64,000 nt of DNA, taken from NCBI GenBank assembly GCA_020852255.1, contig JADZBD010000002.1, forward strand, positions 471,531 through 535,530, in the 5' to 3' direction. The first letter of the stretch is position 1, and the number at the start of each line of letters is the position of its first letter. Position numbers and translations under genes: made by a program. This DNA is from Bacteroidia bacterium. Its GTDB lineage: Bacteria > Bacteroidota > Bacteroidia > JADZBD01. The notes below the pieces were generated by a model. It saw only the letters and a program-made list of their open reading frames with translations. It did not search any database and was not told where the DNA came from. Below are positions 51,567 through 61,900 of the stretch, piece after piece.

Positions 51567-53984
51567 ATGTGGTCAGCCCTTGGTAGAGCCATACTTCGTT
51601 ACCGTGTACAGTTTCTGATACTGCTCATGCTGCTGACCGCCGGGTTTGCATACATGGCCACGCGCATTGAGCTATCCTACACTTATCAGCGTGCGTTACC
51701 CAAAGACGATCCTGACTTTATCCGGTATGAGCAATTTCGTTCAAGGTTCGGTGGGGACGATAAAGTGCTTCTCCTCGGTTTTTCTGATCCTGATATTTTC
51801 AAACTGGATCGTTTCAATGCATGGTATGATACAGACCGGAAGATCCGTGAAATCCAGGGCGTGAAGGATGTATTATCCGTTACCAGCCTGTACAATATCC
51901 GCAGAAATGATTCCCTGGTAAAATTCGAATTTAAGCCCATTATCACACAACGACCTTCTACACAGCAGGAGCTGGATAGTTTGAAGGAAATCATTTTGAA
52001 TCTCCCATTTTACGACGGTCTGGCGTTTAAAGAAGAAACTTCAGCCACCGTAATGGCGGTAACTTTTAATGAAAAAGAGCTCAACTCACGTAACCGTATA
52101 TCCATTGTGCACGATCTGGTGCGGCTGGGTGATGAGTTCGCGAATAAATTAAATGTTGAGATTCACTATTCAGGTGTACCCTACATCCGTACATACATGA
52201 TGGAAAAAGTTTCCATGGAGATGGGTTTGTTCCTGGGTCTTGCCATATTAGTTACAACTATTATTCTCTGGGTATTCTTCCGTTCCTTTAACGCGGTTTT
52301 CTTCTCCGTGATCCAGGTGATCATCTCTGCCGTTTGGTCTTTCGGCACACTGGCACTCTTCGGATACAAGATCACATTGCTCACCGGGCTTATACCACCC
52401 CTGGTGGTGATTATCGGGCTTCCCAACTGTATTTTTCTGATTAATAAATACCAGGAGGAACTGCGAAAACATGGTAATAAAGTAAAAGCGCTGAGCAGAA
52501 CAGTTGAGAAGGTAGGATTATCCAATTTGCTGGCGAATGTTACGACAGCTATCGGATTTTTCGTTTTTTATTTCACCAATAGTACGATGCTGATGGAGTT
52601 CGGGATTGTGGCCGCAGTGAATGTGATGACCACTTACACCATCGCTTTATTTTTCATTCCAATCGTGTTCAGTTATCTCCCCGCACCTTCCGGAAAGGCC
52701 ACCAGTCACCTGGAAGGAAAGCGTATTAATTTTCTGATCAATTGGGTTGACAAGCTCATCCATCGCCACCGGAGGATACTGTACCTGATCACAACCGTAG
52801 TAACTGTTGTGGCCATCTACGGAATGTTTCAGGTGAAGGTGATCGGATACGTGGTGGATGATCTGCCAAAGCGAGATCCGATTTACACACATCTGAAATT
52901 CTTCGAGAGTAATTTCGGAGGTGTATTGCCTTTTGAAGTAAGCATCGACTCAAAAAAACGAAACGGGATCTTTACAGATAACGCAAAAACACTTTATAAA
53001 ATGCGGGCGCTCCAGAAAAAAATGGCAGAATATGAGGAGCTATCCCGTCCGGTTTCCATTGTAGAAGTATTAAAATTCGCCTATCAATCGTACAATGACG
53101 GCAAGCCGAAATACTTCATTCTCCCCGGCGCTACAGAACTGAAAAAACTTTCTGATTATACCAAGGGCGTGAAAGGAGGGGAAGACCGTTTTGCATCATT
53201 TATAGACAGTACGCACCAGTACACGCGGATTTCATACCAGGTAGCAGATATTGGCTCTGTCCGCTTAAAAGCTCTTTTAAAAGAAATCCAGCCAAGAATA
53301 GACTCCATCTTTCCGAAAGAAGAGTACGATGTAGGCATTACAGGTTACTGCAGCACTTTTCTGAAAGGAAACGATTACCTGTTCCACCATCTTATGATCA
53401 GCCTGATCATTGCCATTGTACTGATTCTGATCATTGGGATGATTTTATTCCGCAGCGTAGCCATTATCATTCTTTCCAAAGCTCCTGCGCTCATTCCGCT
53501 GGTGATCACAGCAGGAATCATGGGATTCCTTGGCATTCCCTTCAAGCCTTCCACTATACTTATTTTCTCCATCGCCTTTGGTATCGCATCAGATGGAACG
53601 ATATATATTCTCACAGAATACCGGAATCAGCTCCTGAAAGGAAAAAACACAGACAAGAACAAAGCTATCTCGCGGACCATCCATGAGATCGGAATCAGCA
53701 TGATCTATACAGCGGTCATTTTGTTTTCCGGTTTTGTTATTTTCTCTGTCTCCTCGTTTGGCGGTACCGTTTCACTTGGCATATTGCTTTCGGTAACATT
53801 GCTGGTTTCTCTTTTTACGAACCTTGTACTGTTGCCTTCTATCCTTTTGTCGCTTGAGAAACGGATCGTTCTGAAGGCACTCAAGCGTGAACCCCTCATC
53901 AATCTCATGGATGAAGAAGAGGATATTGATCATGAGAAGCTGGAAATACAGAAGCGTCACCACAAAAAAGACGAAAACGAATGA
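51567..53984 (+). CDS. RND/MMPL-family transporter
   Basis: An 805-residue inner-membrane protein with 12 predicted membrane helices in two repeats: one N-terminal helix (about 15-32) and a group at 215-375, then one near 400-420 and a group at 605-770. Each half has a large extracytoplasmic loop. The pattern matches MMPL/HpnN-like RND proteins, which export lipids or hydrophobic compounds by proton drive. Charged residues lie in helix 4-type segments ([51 protein letters not shown]). The gene overlaps rfbA by 4 bases, and the C-terminus is strongly charged. Confidence 0.9.
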   Translation: MWSALGRAILRYRVQFLILLMLLTAGFAYMATRIELSYTYQRALPKDDPDFIRYEQFRSRFGGDDKVLLLGFSDPDIFKLDRFNAWYDTDRKIREIQGVKDVLSVTSLYNIRRNDSLVKFEFKPIITQRPSTQQELDSLKEIILNLPFYDGLAFKEETSATVMAVTFNEKELNSRNRISIVHDLVRLGDEFANKLNVEIHYSGVPYIRTYMMEKVSMEMGLFLGLAILVTTIILWVFFRSFNAVFFSVIQVIISAVWSFGTLALFGYKITLLTGLIPPLVVIIGLPNCIFLINKYQEELRKHGNKVKALSRTVEKVGLSNLLANVTTAIGFFVFYFTNSTMLMEFGIVAAVNVMTTYTIALFFIPIVFSYLPAPSGKATSHLEGKRINFLINWVDKLIHRHRRILYLITTVVTVVAIYGMFQVKVIGYVVDDLPKRDPIYTHLKFFESNFGGVLPFEVSIDSKKRNGIFTDNAKTLYKMRALQKKMAEYEELSRPVSIVEVLKFAYQSYNDGKPKYFILPGATELKKLSDYTKGVKGGEDRFASFIDSTHQYTRISYQVADIGSVRLKALLKEIQPRIDSIFPKEEYDVGITGYCSTFLKGNDYLFHHLMISLIIAIVLILIIGMILFRSVAIIILSKAPALIPLVITAGIMGFLGIPFKPSTILIFSIAFGIASDGTIYILTEYRNQLLKGKNTDKNKAISRTIHEIGISMIYTAVILFSGFVIFSVSSFGGTVSLGILLSVTLLVSLFTNLVLLPSILLSLEKRIVLKALKREPLINLMDEEEDIDHEKLEIQKRHHKKDENE

Positions 53985-54838
53985 AAGGCATCGTCCTGGC
54001 CGGAGGATCCGGTACCCGCTTGCATCCGCTGACACTGGCTATCAGTAAACAACTTATGCCCGTGTATGATAAACCTATGATCTATTATCCCCTCTCAGTG
54101 CTGATGATGGCCGGGATCCGCGAGATACTGATCATATCCACACCCCACGATCTCCCGATGTTTGAGCGATTGCTTGGTGACGGAAGTGGGATCGGCTGCA
54201 AATTCAGTTACGCACGTCAGGAGGTACCCAACGGACTTGCTCAGGCCTTTGTCATAGGCGAAAACTTTATCGGAAAAGATAAAGTATCACTGGTGCTGGG
54301 GGATAATATCTTTTACGGAACCGGTCTGGGAAGAATGCTCAAACATTTCAACGACCCTGACGGCGGCGTAGTGCTTGCCTATCATGTAAGCGACCCCGAA
54401 CGGTATGGTGTGGTGGAATTTGACGCGTCCGGCAAAGCTGTTTCCATCGAAGAAAAGCCGAAAAACCCGCGCTCAAGTTACGCTATTCCGGGCTTGTATT
54501 TCTACGATAACTCTGTGGTGGATATTGCAAAAAATCTGAAGCCCAGTGCCCGCGGAGAATTTGAGATTACCGATGTGAACCGAGAATATCTGAAAAGGGG
54601 GAAACTGAAAGTGGCGAAGCTGGAAAGGGGCACCGCCTGGCTGGACACTGGAACATTTGCCTCACTGATGCAGGCTTCGCAATTTGTTCAGGTGATTGAA
54701 GACCGGCAGGGTCAGAAAATCGGATGTATAGAGGAAGTAGCCTACCGTATGGGGTTCATTACAAAAGAGCAGCTTCATAAGATCGCCGAACCCTTACGCA
54801 AGAGCGGATACGGAGAATATTTACTGAAAGTGGAATGA
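53981..54838 (+). CDS. rfbA: Glucose-1-phosphate thymidylyltransferase
   Basis: Makes dTDP-glucose from dTTP and glucose-1-phosphate, the entry step to dTDP-rhamnose and other surface sugars. The nucleotide-binding motif [13 protein letters not shown] is at residues 6-18. [29 protein letters not shown] and [10 protein letters not shown] are the family signatures. The length of 285 residues is normal. It overlaps the transporter stop and the polyprenyl synthase start by 4 bases each, so the three are translationally coupled; rfbB-D are not in the window. Confidence 0.96.
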   Translation: MKGIVLAGGSGTRLHPLTLAISKQLMPVYDKPMIYYPLSVLMMAGIREILIISTPHDLPMFERLLGDGSGIGCKFSYARQEVPNGLAQAFVIGENFIGKDKVSLVLGDNIFYGTGLGRMLKHFNDPDGGVVLAYHVSDPERYGVVEFDASGKAVSIEEKPKNPRSSYAIPGLYFYDNSVVDIAKNLKPSARGEFEITDVNREYLKRGKLKVAKLERGTAWLDTGTFASLMQASQFVQVIEDRQGQKIGCIEEVAYRMGFITKEQLHKIAEPLRKSGYGEYLLKVE

Positions 54839-55806
54839 GCCAGGAGCTGATCACCCGATGCCTCATAGCCGTTGAGAAGGACCTCCGGCAATCTGTTCAG
54901 CACCTTTCCAAGGAACCATCCGGACTCTACGACCCTGTTCGTTATACATTGAAAAAAGGCGGAAAAAGAGTTAGACCCGTACTGGCACTGCTTGGTGCAG
55001 CCGTAACCGGTGCCTCTATAGCCAAAGCCCTGCCCGCCGCACGTTGTGTTGAGTTTTTTCACAACTTCACCCTCCTGCACGATGATATCATGGATGCCTC
55101 CGCCCTTCGCAGGGGAAAGCCATCTGTCTACAGAAAATTTGGTGTGAACAGAGCCATTCTCAGCGGCGACGCACTCTTTGTACTGGCCTGGCGTTGCCTG
55201 GACGATTATCCCGTCAAGGTTTCTTCTCAATTATATCCCATCTTCCATCGCATGGCGCTGGAGGTATGCGAAGGACAGGAAATGGATATGGCTTTTGAGC
55301 AGCGAAACAGTGTTACCTTGAAGGAATATGAAGAAATGATCCGGAAAAAGACGGCGGTATTGCTGGGCGCAAGTCTGGAAATGGGCGCTCTCGCCGGTGG
55401 CGCGACTGAATTGACCGCACGTAAACTTTATAAAATAGGCGTGGAGCTGGGAATCATTTTCCAAATCATGGATGACCTGCTGGATACTTTCGGAAATGAA
55501 AAAATGACCGGAAAGAAAACAGGACAGGATATCCGGGCCGGAAAAAAAACCTGGCTGGCTTCCTATGTAACCGATTGCCTCGGAAATTCACGCCAAGGCC
55601 GGTCCTTCCAGAAAATGCTCAGAACAGGAAACGAAGAAAAAGTAAGAAAGGTTTACCGGAACCTGAAAGTCAGAGAAGCAGGAGAGTCCTTGTGCCGCAG
55701 AAAGACCGCCCGCCTGATCAATACCATTAACGCCCTGCCACTTTTGCCCAAAGGAAAAAAAAGTCTTCTTTTTCTTCAGGAATCCCTGCTTACGAGAAGC
55801 CGTTGA
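54835..55806 (+). CDS. Polyprenyl (isoprenyl) diphosphate synthase
   Basis: A 323-residue trans-prenyltransferase condensing isopentenyl diphosphate units. The first Asp-rich motif is DDIMD (residues 83-87) with RRGKPS just after, and the second is in [23 protein letters not shown] binds IPP. The residue pair before the first motif (Thr79, Leu80) does not allow me to fix chain length, so geranylgeranyl or longer quinone-side-chain products are possible. It ends the MMPL-rfbA operon with a 4-base overlap. Confidence 0.93.
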   Translation: MSQELITRCLIAVEKDLRQSVQHLSKEPSGLYDPVRYTLKKGGKRVRPVLALLGAAVTGASIAKALPAARCVEFFHNFTLLHDDIMDASALRRGKPSVYRKFGVNRAILSGDALFVLAWRCLDDYPVKVSSQLYPIFHRMALEVCEGQEMDMAFEQRNSVTLKEYEEMIRKKTAVLLGASLEMGALAGGATELTARKLYKIGVELGIIFQIMDDLLDTFGNEKMTGKKTGQDIRAGKKTWLASYVTDCLGNSRQGRSFQKMLRTGNEEKVRKVYRNLKVREAGESLCRRKTARLINTINALPLLPKGKKSLLFLQESLLTRSR

Positions 55807-55882
55807 AAAGGTTTTTTTCATTAGACAAAACGGGACATTCCCACGACAAAAGCGCCCTTTTCCGACTTAAATAATTAACAAG

Positions 55883-55900
55883 CCGTTGTGCAACGGTTTT
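55883..55900 (+). terminator. Weak terminator after the polyprenyl synthase gene
   Basis: CCGTT and AACGG form a 5-bp stem with a 4-base loop followed by TTTT, 76 bases after the stop codon. Short stem, so only a tentative call. Confidence 0.4.
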
Positions 55901-55935
55901 AATCCCTCATCCGTCTTTTATATAGGGGATTTACT

Positions 55936-55943
55936 TATATTTG
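55936..55943 (+). promoter_or_regulatory. Promoter -7 element of the giant repeat gene
   Basis: TATATTTG matches TAnnTTTG, 37 bases before the GTG at 55981. Confidence 0.55.
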
Positions 55944-55980
55944 GAAATGTGTAGCTCCCTCTGTTTCAAAGCAATAGCCC

Positions 55981-58900
55981 GTGGGTAGACAATTACTTTT
56001 TTTTAGTTTGCTTTTAGTGACCCTGTCGGCTGCAGGTACGGATTTCTACTGGGTTGGGGGGCCTGGCAGATGGAATGATCCGGCACATTGGTCGGATCGC
56101 CCGGGCGGCATGCCCGGAATCCTTATTCCCGGAGATGGAGATGTTGTCTATTTCAACACGCAATCCGGATTAAAATCAGGAGACGGGGTTGTTGTGGAGG
56201 GGAGTATTATTTGTGAGGGCATACACTTTTTGGATCCCGCAGCAGATTTTAAGATCCGTGTGGCAGCGGGTGTTTTGATTCAAACCAGTTCCTCCGCAGA
56301 TTATTCAACGCTGAACAAATACCTCACCCACCGGCAGGTGGCAACAGGTTCAGACAGCAACAGTACTGCAAAATTTATTGCCGCTCCGGTCAATCACACC
56401 TGCTCCATTGTAGTGATTACAGACAACCTTTGTCCGGGGCTGTGCAACGGTGTGGCCACCGTTAATGTGAATCCACCCGGAAGTTATTCCTATCTGTGGT
56501 CGAACGGACAAACCACACAAACGGCAACAGGTCTTTGCACAGGCCAGGGTTACATTGTGCAGGTGATAGACAATAACAATCCAAACGATGTTTGTCAGGC
56601 TGGAATCATAATGACCAACTACCTTCCCTTCGGAAGTTTTTTCAACAATGTGAATCCATTGTGCAATAGCTGGTGCACAGGTCAGAGCACTATCAACGTG
56701 ATCGGAGGAACCGTTCCGTACTCGTACCTGTGGACACCGTCTGCCCAAACCTCCAACGTAGCCACGGGTTTGTGTGCAGGCACCTACACCATCAATGTTA
56801 CGGATGCCAACGGTTGTACCTATTCTGCCACTACCACCATTACCCAACCTACTGCTATTTCTCCCAACCCTACACAAACCAACGTTCTGTGTAATCCCAA
56901 CTGCACAGGTGTAGCCACGGTAACGCCCACCGGAGGCACTCCCCCCTACAATTATGTTTGGGCTCCAGGCGGACAAACCACGAATTCCATCACCGGGCAA
57001 TGTGCAGGCACCTACACCGTAACAATTACTGACGCCAACGGATGTACCCGCACACAAGCAATCACCATCACTCAGCCACCGCAGGCACTTAACGTTACTG
57101 TTAATTCCGCCGGAAATCCCGTTGCTTGTAATGGAGACTGTACAGCTTCTGCCACTGCAACTCCTTCAGGAGGAACGGCCCCATACTCTTATTCGTGGTC
57201 GCCGGGCGGACAAACCACAGCTAACATTACCGGGTTATGTGCGGGAACTTACACGGTTACCGTGACAGACGCCAACGGATGTACCAGTACACAAACCATT
57301 ACAATTACGGAACCACCCATACTTACACTGTCTCTCACCACCACCAATAACCCGCTGCTTTGCTTTAACCAGTGCAATGCCACAGCCTCAGCCACTGTAG
57401 GAGGCGGAACGCCAACATATAGTTATCTCTGGAGTCCGGGCAATCAAACCACAGCAAACGTTACTGGCCTCTGTGCCGGAACCTATACGGTGATTGTTAC
57501 AGATGCGAACGGATGTACCATTTCTCAAACGGTAACCATCACCCAACCGCCACAACTCACGGTGAACATTACCACGACCAATAATCCCCTCACGTGTTTC
57601 AATCAGTGCATTGCTACAGCCACAGCAAATCCGGGCGGCGGAACACCCGGATATTTCTATTTGTGGAGTCCGGGCGGACAAACCACACAAGGAATTTCCT
57701 CCTTATGTGCCGGAACATATACTGTAACAGTTACAGACGCCAACGGATGTACACGAACTCAGACAGTAACCATCACTCAACCACCACAGATTACCATTAA
57801 CATTACAACCACCAACAACCCCCTTGCGTGCAACGGAAACTGTAATGCCACAGCAACGGCCAACGTGGGAGGAGGAAGTCCCCCTTACAGCTATTCCTGG
57901 AACACCGTGCCTGTACAAACCACGCAAACTGCCACCGGTTTATGCGCAGGAACCTATACCGTTACAATCACGGATAATCTGGGATGTACACGAACCGCAT
58001 CTGTGATTATTACACAGCCGACGCTGCTAACCACCACTCAGTCTTCCTCTGCATTACAGTGTAATGGTGACTGCACTGCGAATCTGGGTGTAAGTGCATT
58101 TGGAGGAACCGCCCCGTATCAATACGCCTGGCAACCGGGCGGACAAACCACCTCGAGCATTACCGGACAATGTGCAGGAACCTATACTGTAACTGTTACC
58201 GATGCCAACGGATGTACATCCAGCCAGGTGATTAATGTTACGCAGCCTACTCCACTAAATATTTTCACTGTTACAAATAACCCTTCCTGTAACAATGGAT
58301 GCGATGGTTCGGCTTCTGCTCTTGGAGGCGGAGGCAATGCACCTTATACGTACCTCTGGGCACCCGGCGGACAAACCACATCTAATATCACCGGCTTATG
58401 TCCGGGAACCTATACTGTAACGATCACCGATGCGAACGGATGTACCGCGAGCACAACCATAACCATTACGAATCCACCACCGGTGAACACTGGTGTCACT
58501 ACTCAGAATGTTTTATGTAATGGACAATGTAACGGATCCGCCACTGCAAATCCCTCCGGCGGAACGGCACCTTATTCTTATCAGTGGCAACCAGGCAACC
58601 AAACGAGTGCCACCATCACCGGGTTATGTGCCGGCAGCTATACACTCACGGTCACAGACGCGAACGGGTGTACTGTCAGCCAGATCGTAACCATTACCCA
58701 ACCGGCACCGCTGGTAGCGCAAATCACCGCCACCACCACGTCCTGTAATATTTGTAACGGAACCGCTACTGCCAATGCCGTCGGAGGTACTGCTCCCTTC
58801 TCCTATTTGTGGAATCCCACCGGACAAACCACACAAGCCGCCACCGGTTTATGTCCCGGACAATATACTGTGACCATAACGGATGCGAACGGGTGCACGG

Positions 58901-61900
58901 CAACCGCTGTTGCAAACGTGTTTCAGACGGTACAGATTATTATCACCACGTCTACAGATACGCTGGATTGTAATGGCGACTGCGATGGAATTGCTACCGC
59001 CATAGCGTCCGGGGGAACGCTTCCATACTCTTATCTCTGGAATACCTTTCCCATTCAAACTACGCAATCAGCCACCGGGCTTTGTGCAGGCACCTTTACT
59101 GTAACGGTAACAGATGCCAACGGATGCTTTGGTACTGCTACAGTAACCTTTGCAGATCCACCTGCCCTTACACTGAGTCTATCCGGAACAAATCTTCTGT
59201 GTAACAACATTTGTATTGGTACCGCCACAGCAACACCCGGCGGCGGAACTCCCGGTTACACCTATTCCTGGAACACGGTTCCTGTTCAGACCACGCAAAC
59301 AGCAACAGGCCTTTGTGCCGGCAGCTATATTGCTACCGTAACCGATGCGAACGGGTGTACCATCACGAGTTCCATCACCATCACCGAACCATCACCCGTT
59401 ACCATTGCCCCAACATTTACCCTGGCCAATTGCAATATCTGTGACGGTGTTATTAATCTTAATCCATCCGGCGGAACTGCACCGTATACTTATGTGTGGG
59501 TGCCAAATGTTTCCAATGGTCCGACGGCGAACAACGTTTGTGCCGGTATTTATTCGGTGACCATCACGGATGCCAATGGCTGTACGTTCACGTTTACGGT
59601 TACTCTGAACAATAACAGCGGACCCTCATTAACCATGACTTCTACTCCGACCACCTGTTACGGCGACTGCGATGGTACGGCAACGGTTACCGCAAACGGA
59701 GGAACGCCTCCATACACCTACCTGTGGAGTCCGGGTGGGCAAACCACTTCTACTGCCACAGGACTTTGTCAGGGAACCTATACTGTACAGGTAACCGACC
59801 AGCCGGGATGTATATCATTTAACACTGTCACAATTAATCAACCTGCTCCTTTCAGTGCCCCGGCAGTAATTGTAAACTCTTCGTGTGCCACTCCTTGCAA
59901 CGGCTCAATAAATATAACTCCAACAGGAGGAACAGCGCCATATACCTATTTGTGGATGCCGGGAAATAGTACAACGGAAGATCTCACAGGTTTATGCGCC
60001 GGCACCTATACGCTCACCATTACCGATGCGAATCTTTGCGACAGCACATTCACTTACACCATCACGGCTCCGCCGGCGGTAACCGTAACGGTTAATTCCA
60101 CCAATGTAAACTGTAACAACGCATGCGATGGTACGGCAATCGCCAATCCATCAGGTGGCGTAGGTAATTTCACTTATCTCTGGATGCCCGGCAATTTCAG
60201 CACACAGAATATTGTAAATCTTTGCCCTGGTGTTTATACCGTAACGGTTACGGACGGAAACGGGTGTACAGCTAGCGCCACGGTGACCATCACGGAACCT
60301 CCGGTACTTACTTTAATCCTTACCTCCTCCACTCCCCCGCTTTGCAACTCTTCTTGCGACGGAACAGCAACAGTAACGGCAGGTGGTGGTAACCCTGCGT
60401 ATACCTATCTGTGGAGCCCGGGCGGCTTCACCACTGCCACGGTTACAGCGTTATGCGGACTGAATTATACGGTTACCGTTACGGATGCGAACGGATGTAC
60501 CGCGGCCATTCCGGTAAATATTGTACCCCCTGTTGCTGTGAATACCGGCCTGCAAACCTTTAATGCAAGTTGTAATTCAGCATGTAATGGTGCCGCCATT
60601 TCCACACCAACGGGAGGAACCGGCCCTTACCAGTATTTATGGATGCCCGGAAGTCTTACTACTTCTACAGTAAATGGACTTTGTCCCGGTTCCTATACTT
60701 TGACCGTAACCGACGCCAACGGTTGTACTGCATCTACGATTTTCACGATCACCGCACCCAATGTTCTGCAGGCGGGCGGCTTTGTTTCCACATTACCATC
60801 CTGCCCTAATTCCTGTGATGCAGTGATTACCGCTAACCCCGTGGGTGGCACTCCTCCGTATTCCTATTTATGGTTGCCTGTCAACGCCACTACACAAACA
60901 GTGACGGGTGTTTGCGGACAAACCACCTACACCTTACAGGTAACAGATGCGAACGGTTGTATAGGTCAGCAGATACTTCCGGTAAATGATCCACCGGCCA
61001 TCACTGCCACACCGGCGATCGGACAAGCCAATTGCGGCGTTTGCAACGGAACCATCGCCATTGTTGCGGCGGGAGGGTCGCCACCCTACACGTATCTCTG
61101 GGCCCCGGGTAATCAAACGACCGCCAGCATCACCGGACTTTGTGCCGGTTTGTATACCGTAACTGTAACAGATGCCGGAGGATGTACCAGTTCCTTTATA
61201 TATGGTGTCAGCAACACTACAGGGCCCTCACTCGTTATGAGTTTTACCGGTACAACTTGTCCCGGAGATTGCGATGGTACCGCTGGTGTGGTAGCAACGG
61301 GCACCGGGCCTTTTACTTATGTTTGGTCACCGGGCGGGGCGACTACTGCTTCGGTCACCGGCTTATGTGCCGGACAACATTTTGTAACGGTCACCGATGC
61401 CAACAGCTGTATTACTATCGATTCCGTAAATATCCAGGATCCTCCGAATATTCTGGCGAATGCCAACGTAACCAATGCCTCCTGTTCAGGGATTTGTGAT
61501 GGAAGTATCCTGATTAATCCTTCAGGTGGAAACGGCGGTCCGTATACTTATCTATGGCTGCCCGGAAACCAGACTACATCTTCCATCACCGGCCTTTGTG
61601 TTGGCACCTATTCAGTGATCATCACCGATGTTCAGGGATGCCTTGATACCATTGCCGTGAATGTACTGGGAAACACTGTGATCGCCTTTGCCACCACATC
61701 CACCAATATACAGTGCAGTAATGTCTGTACCGGAACCGCCATGGTGATTAACCTGGTAGGTGGTACAGCGCCCTATTCTTACAGCTGGACAGATCCTTTC
61801 GGTCAATTTACACCGCAGGCAACCGGATTATGTGCCGGAACATATACCGTAACGGTCACTGATGCCAATGGTTGCTTCACCACCCAGTCTGTTACTATCA

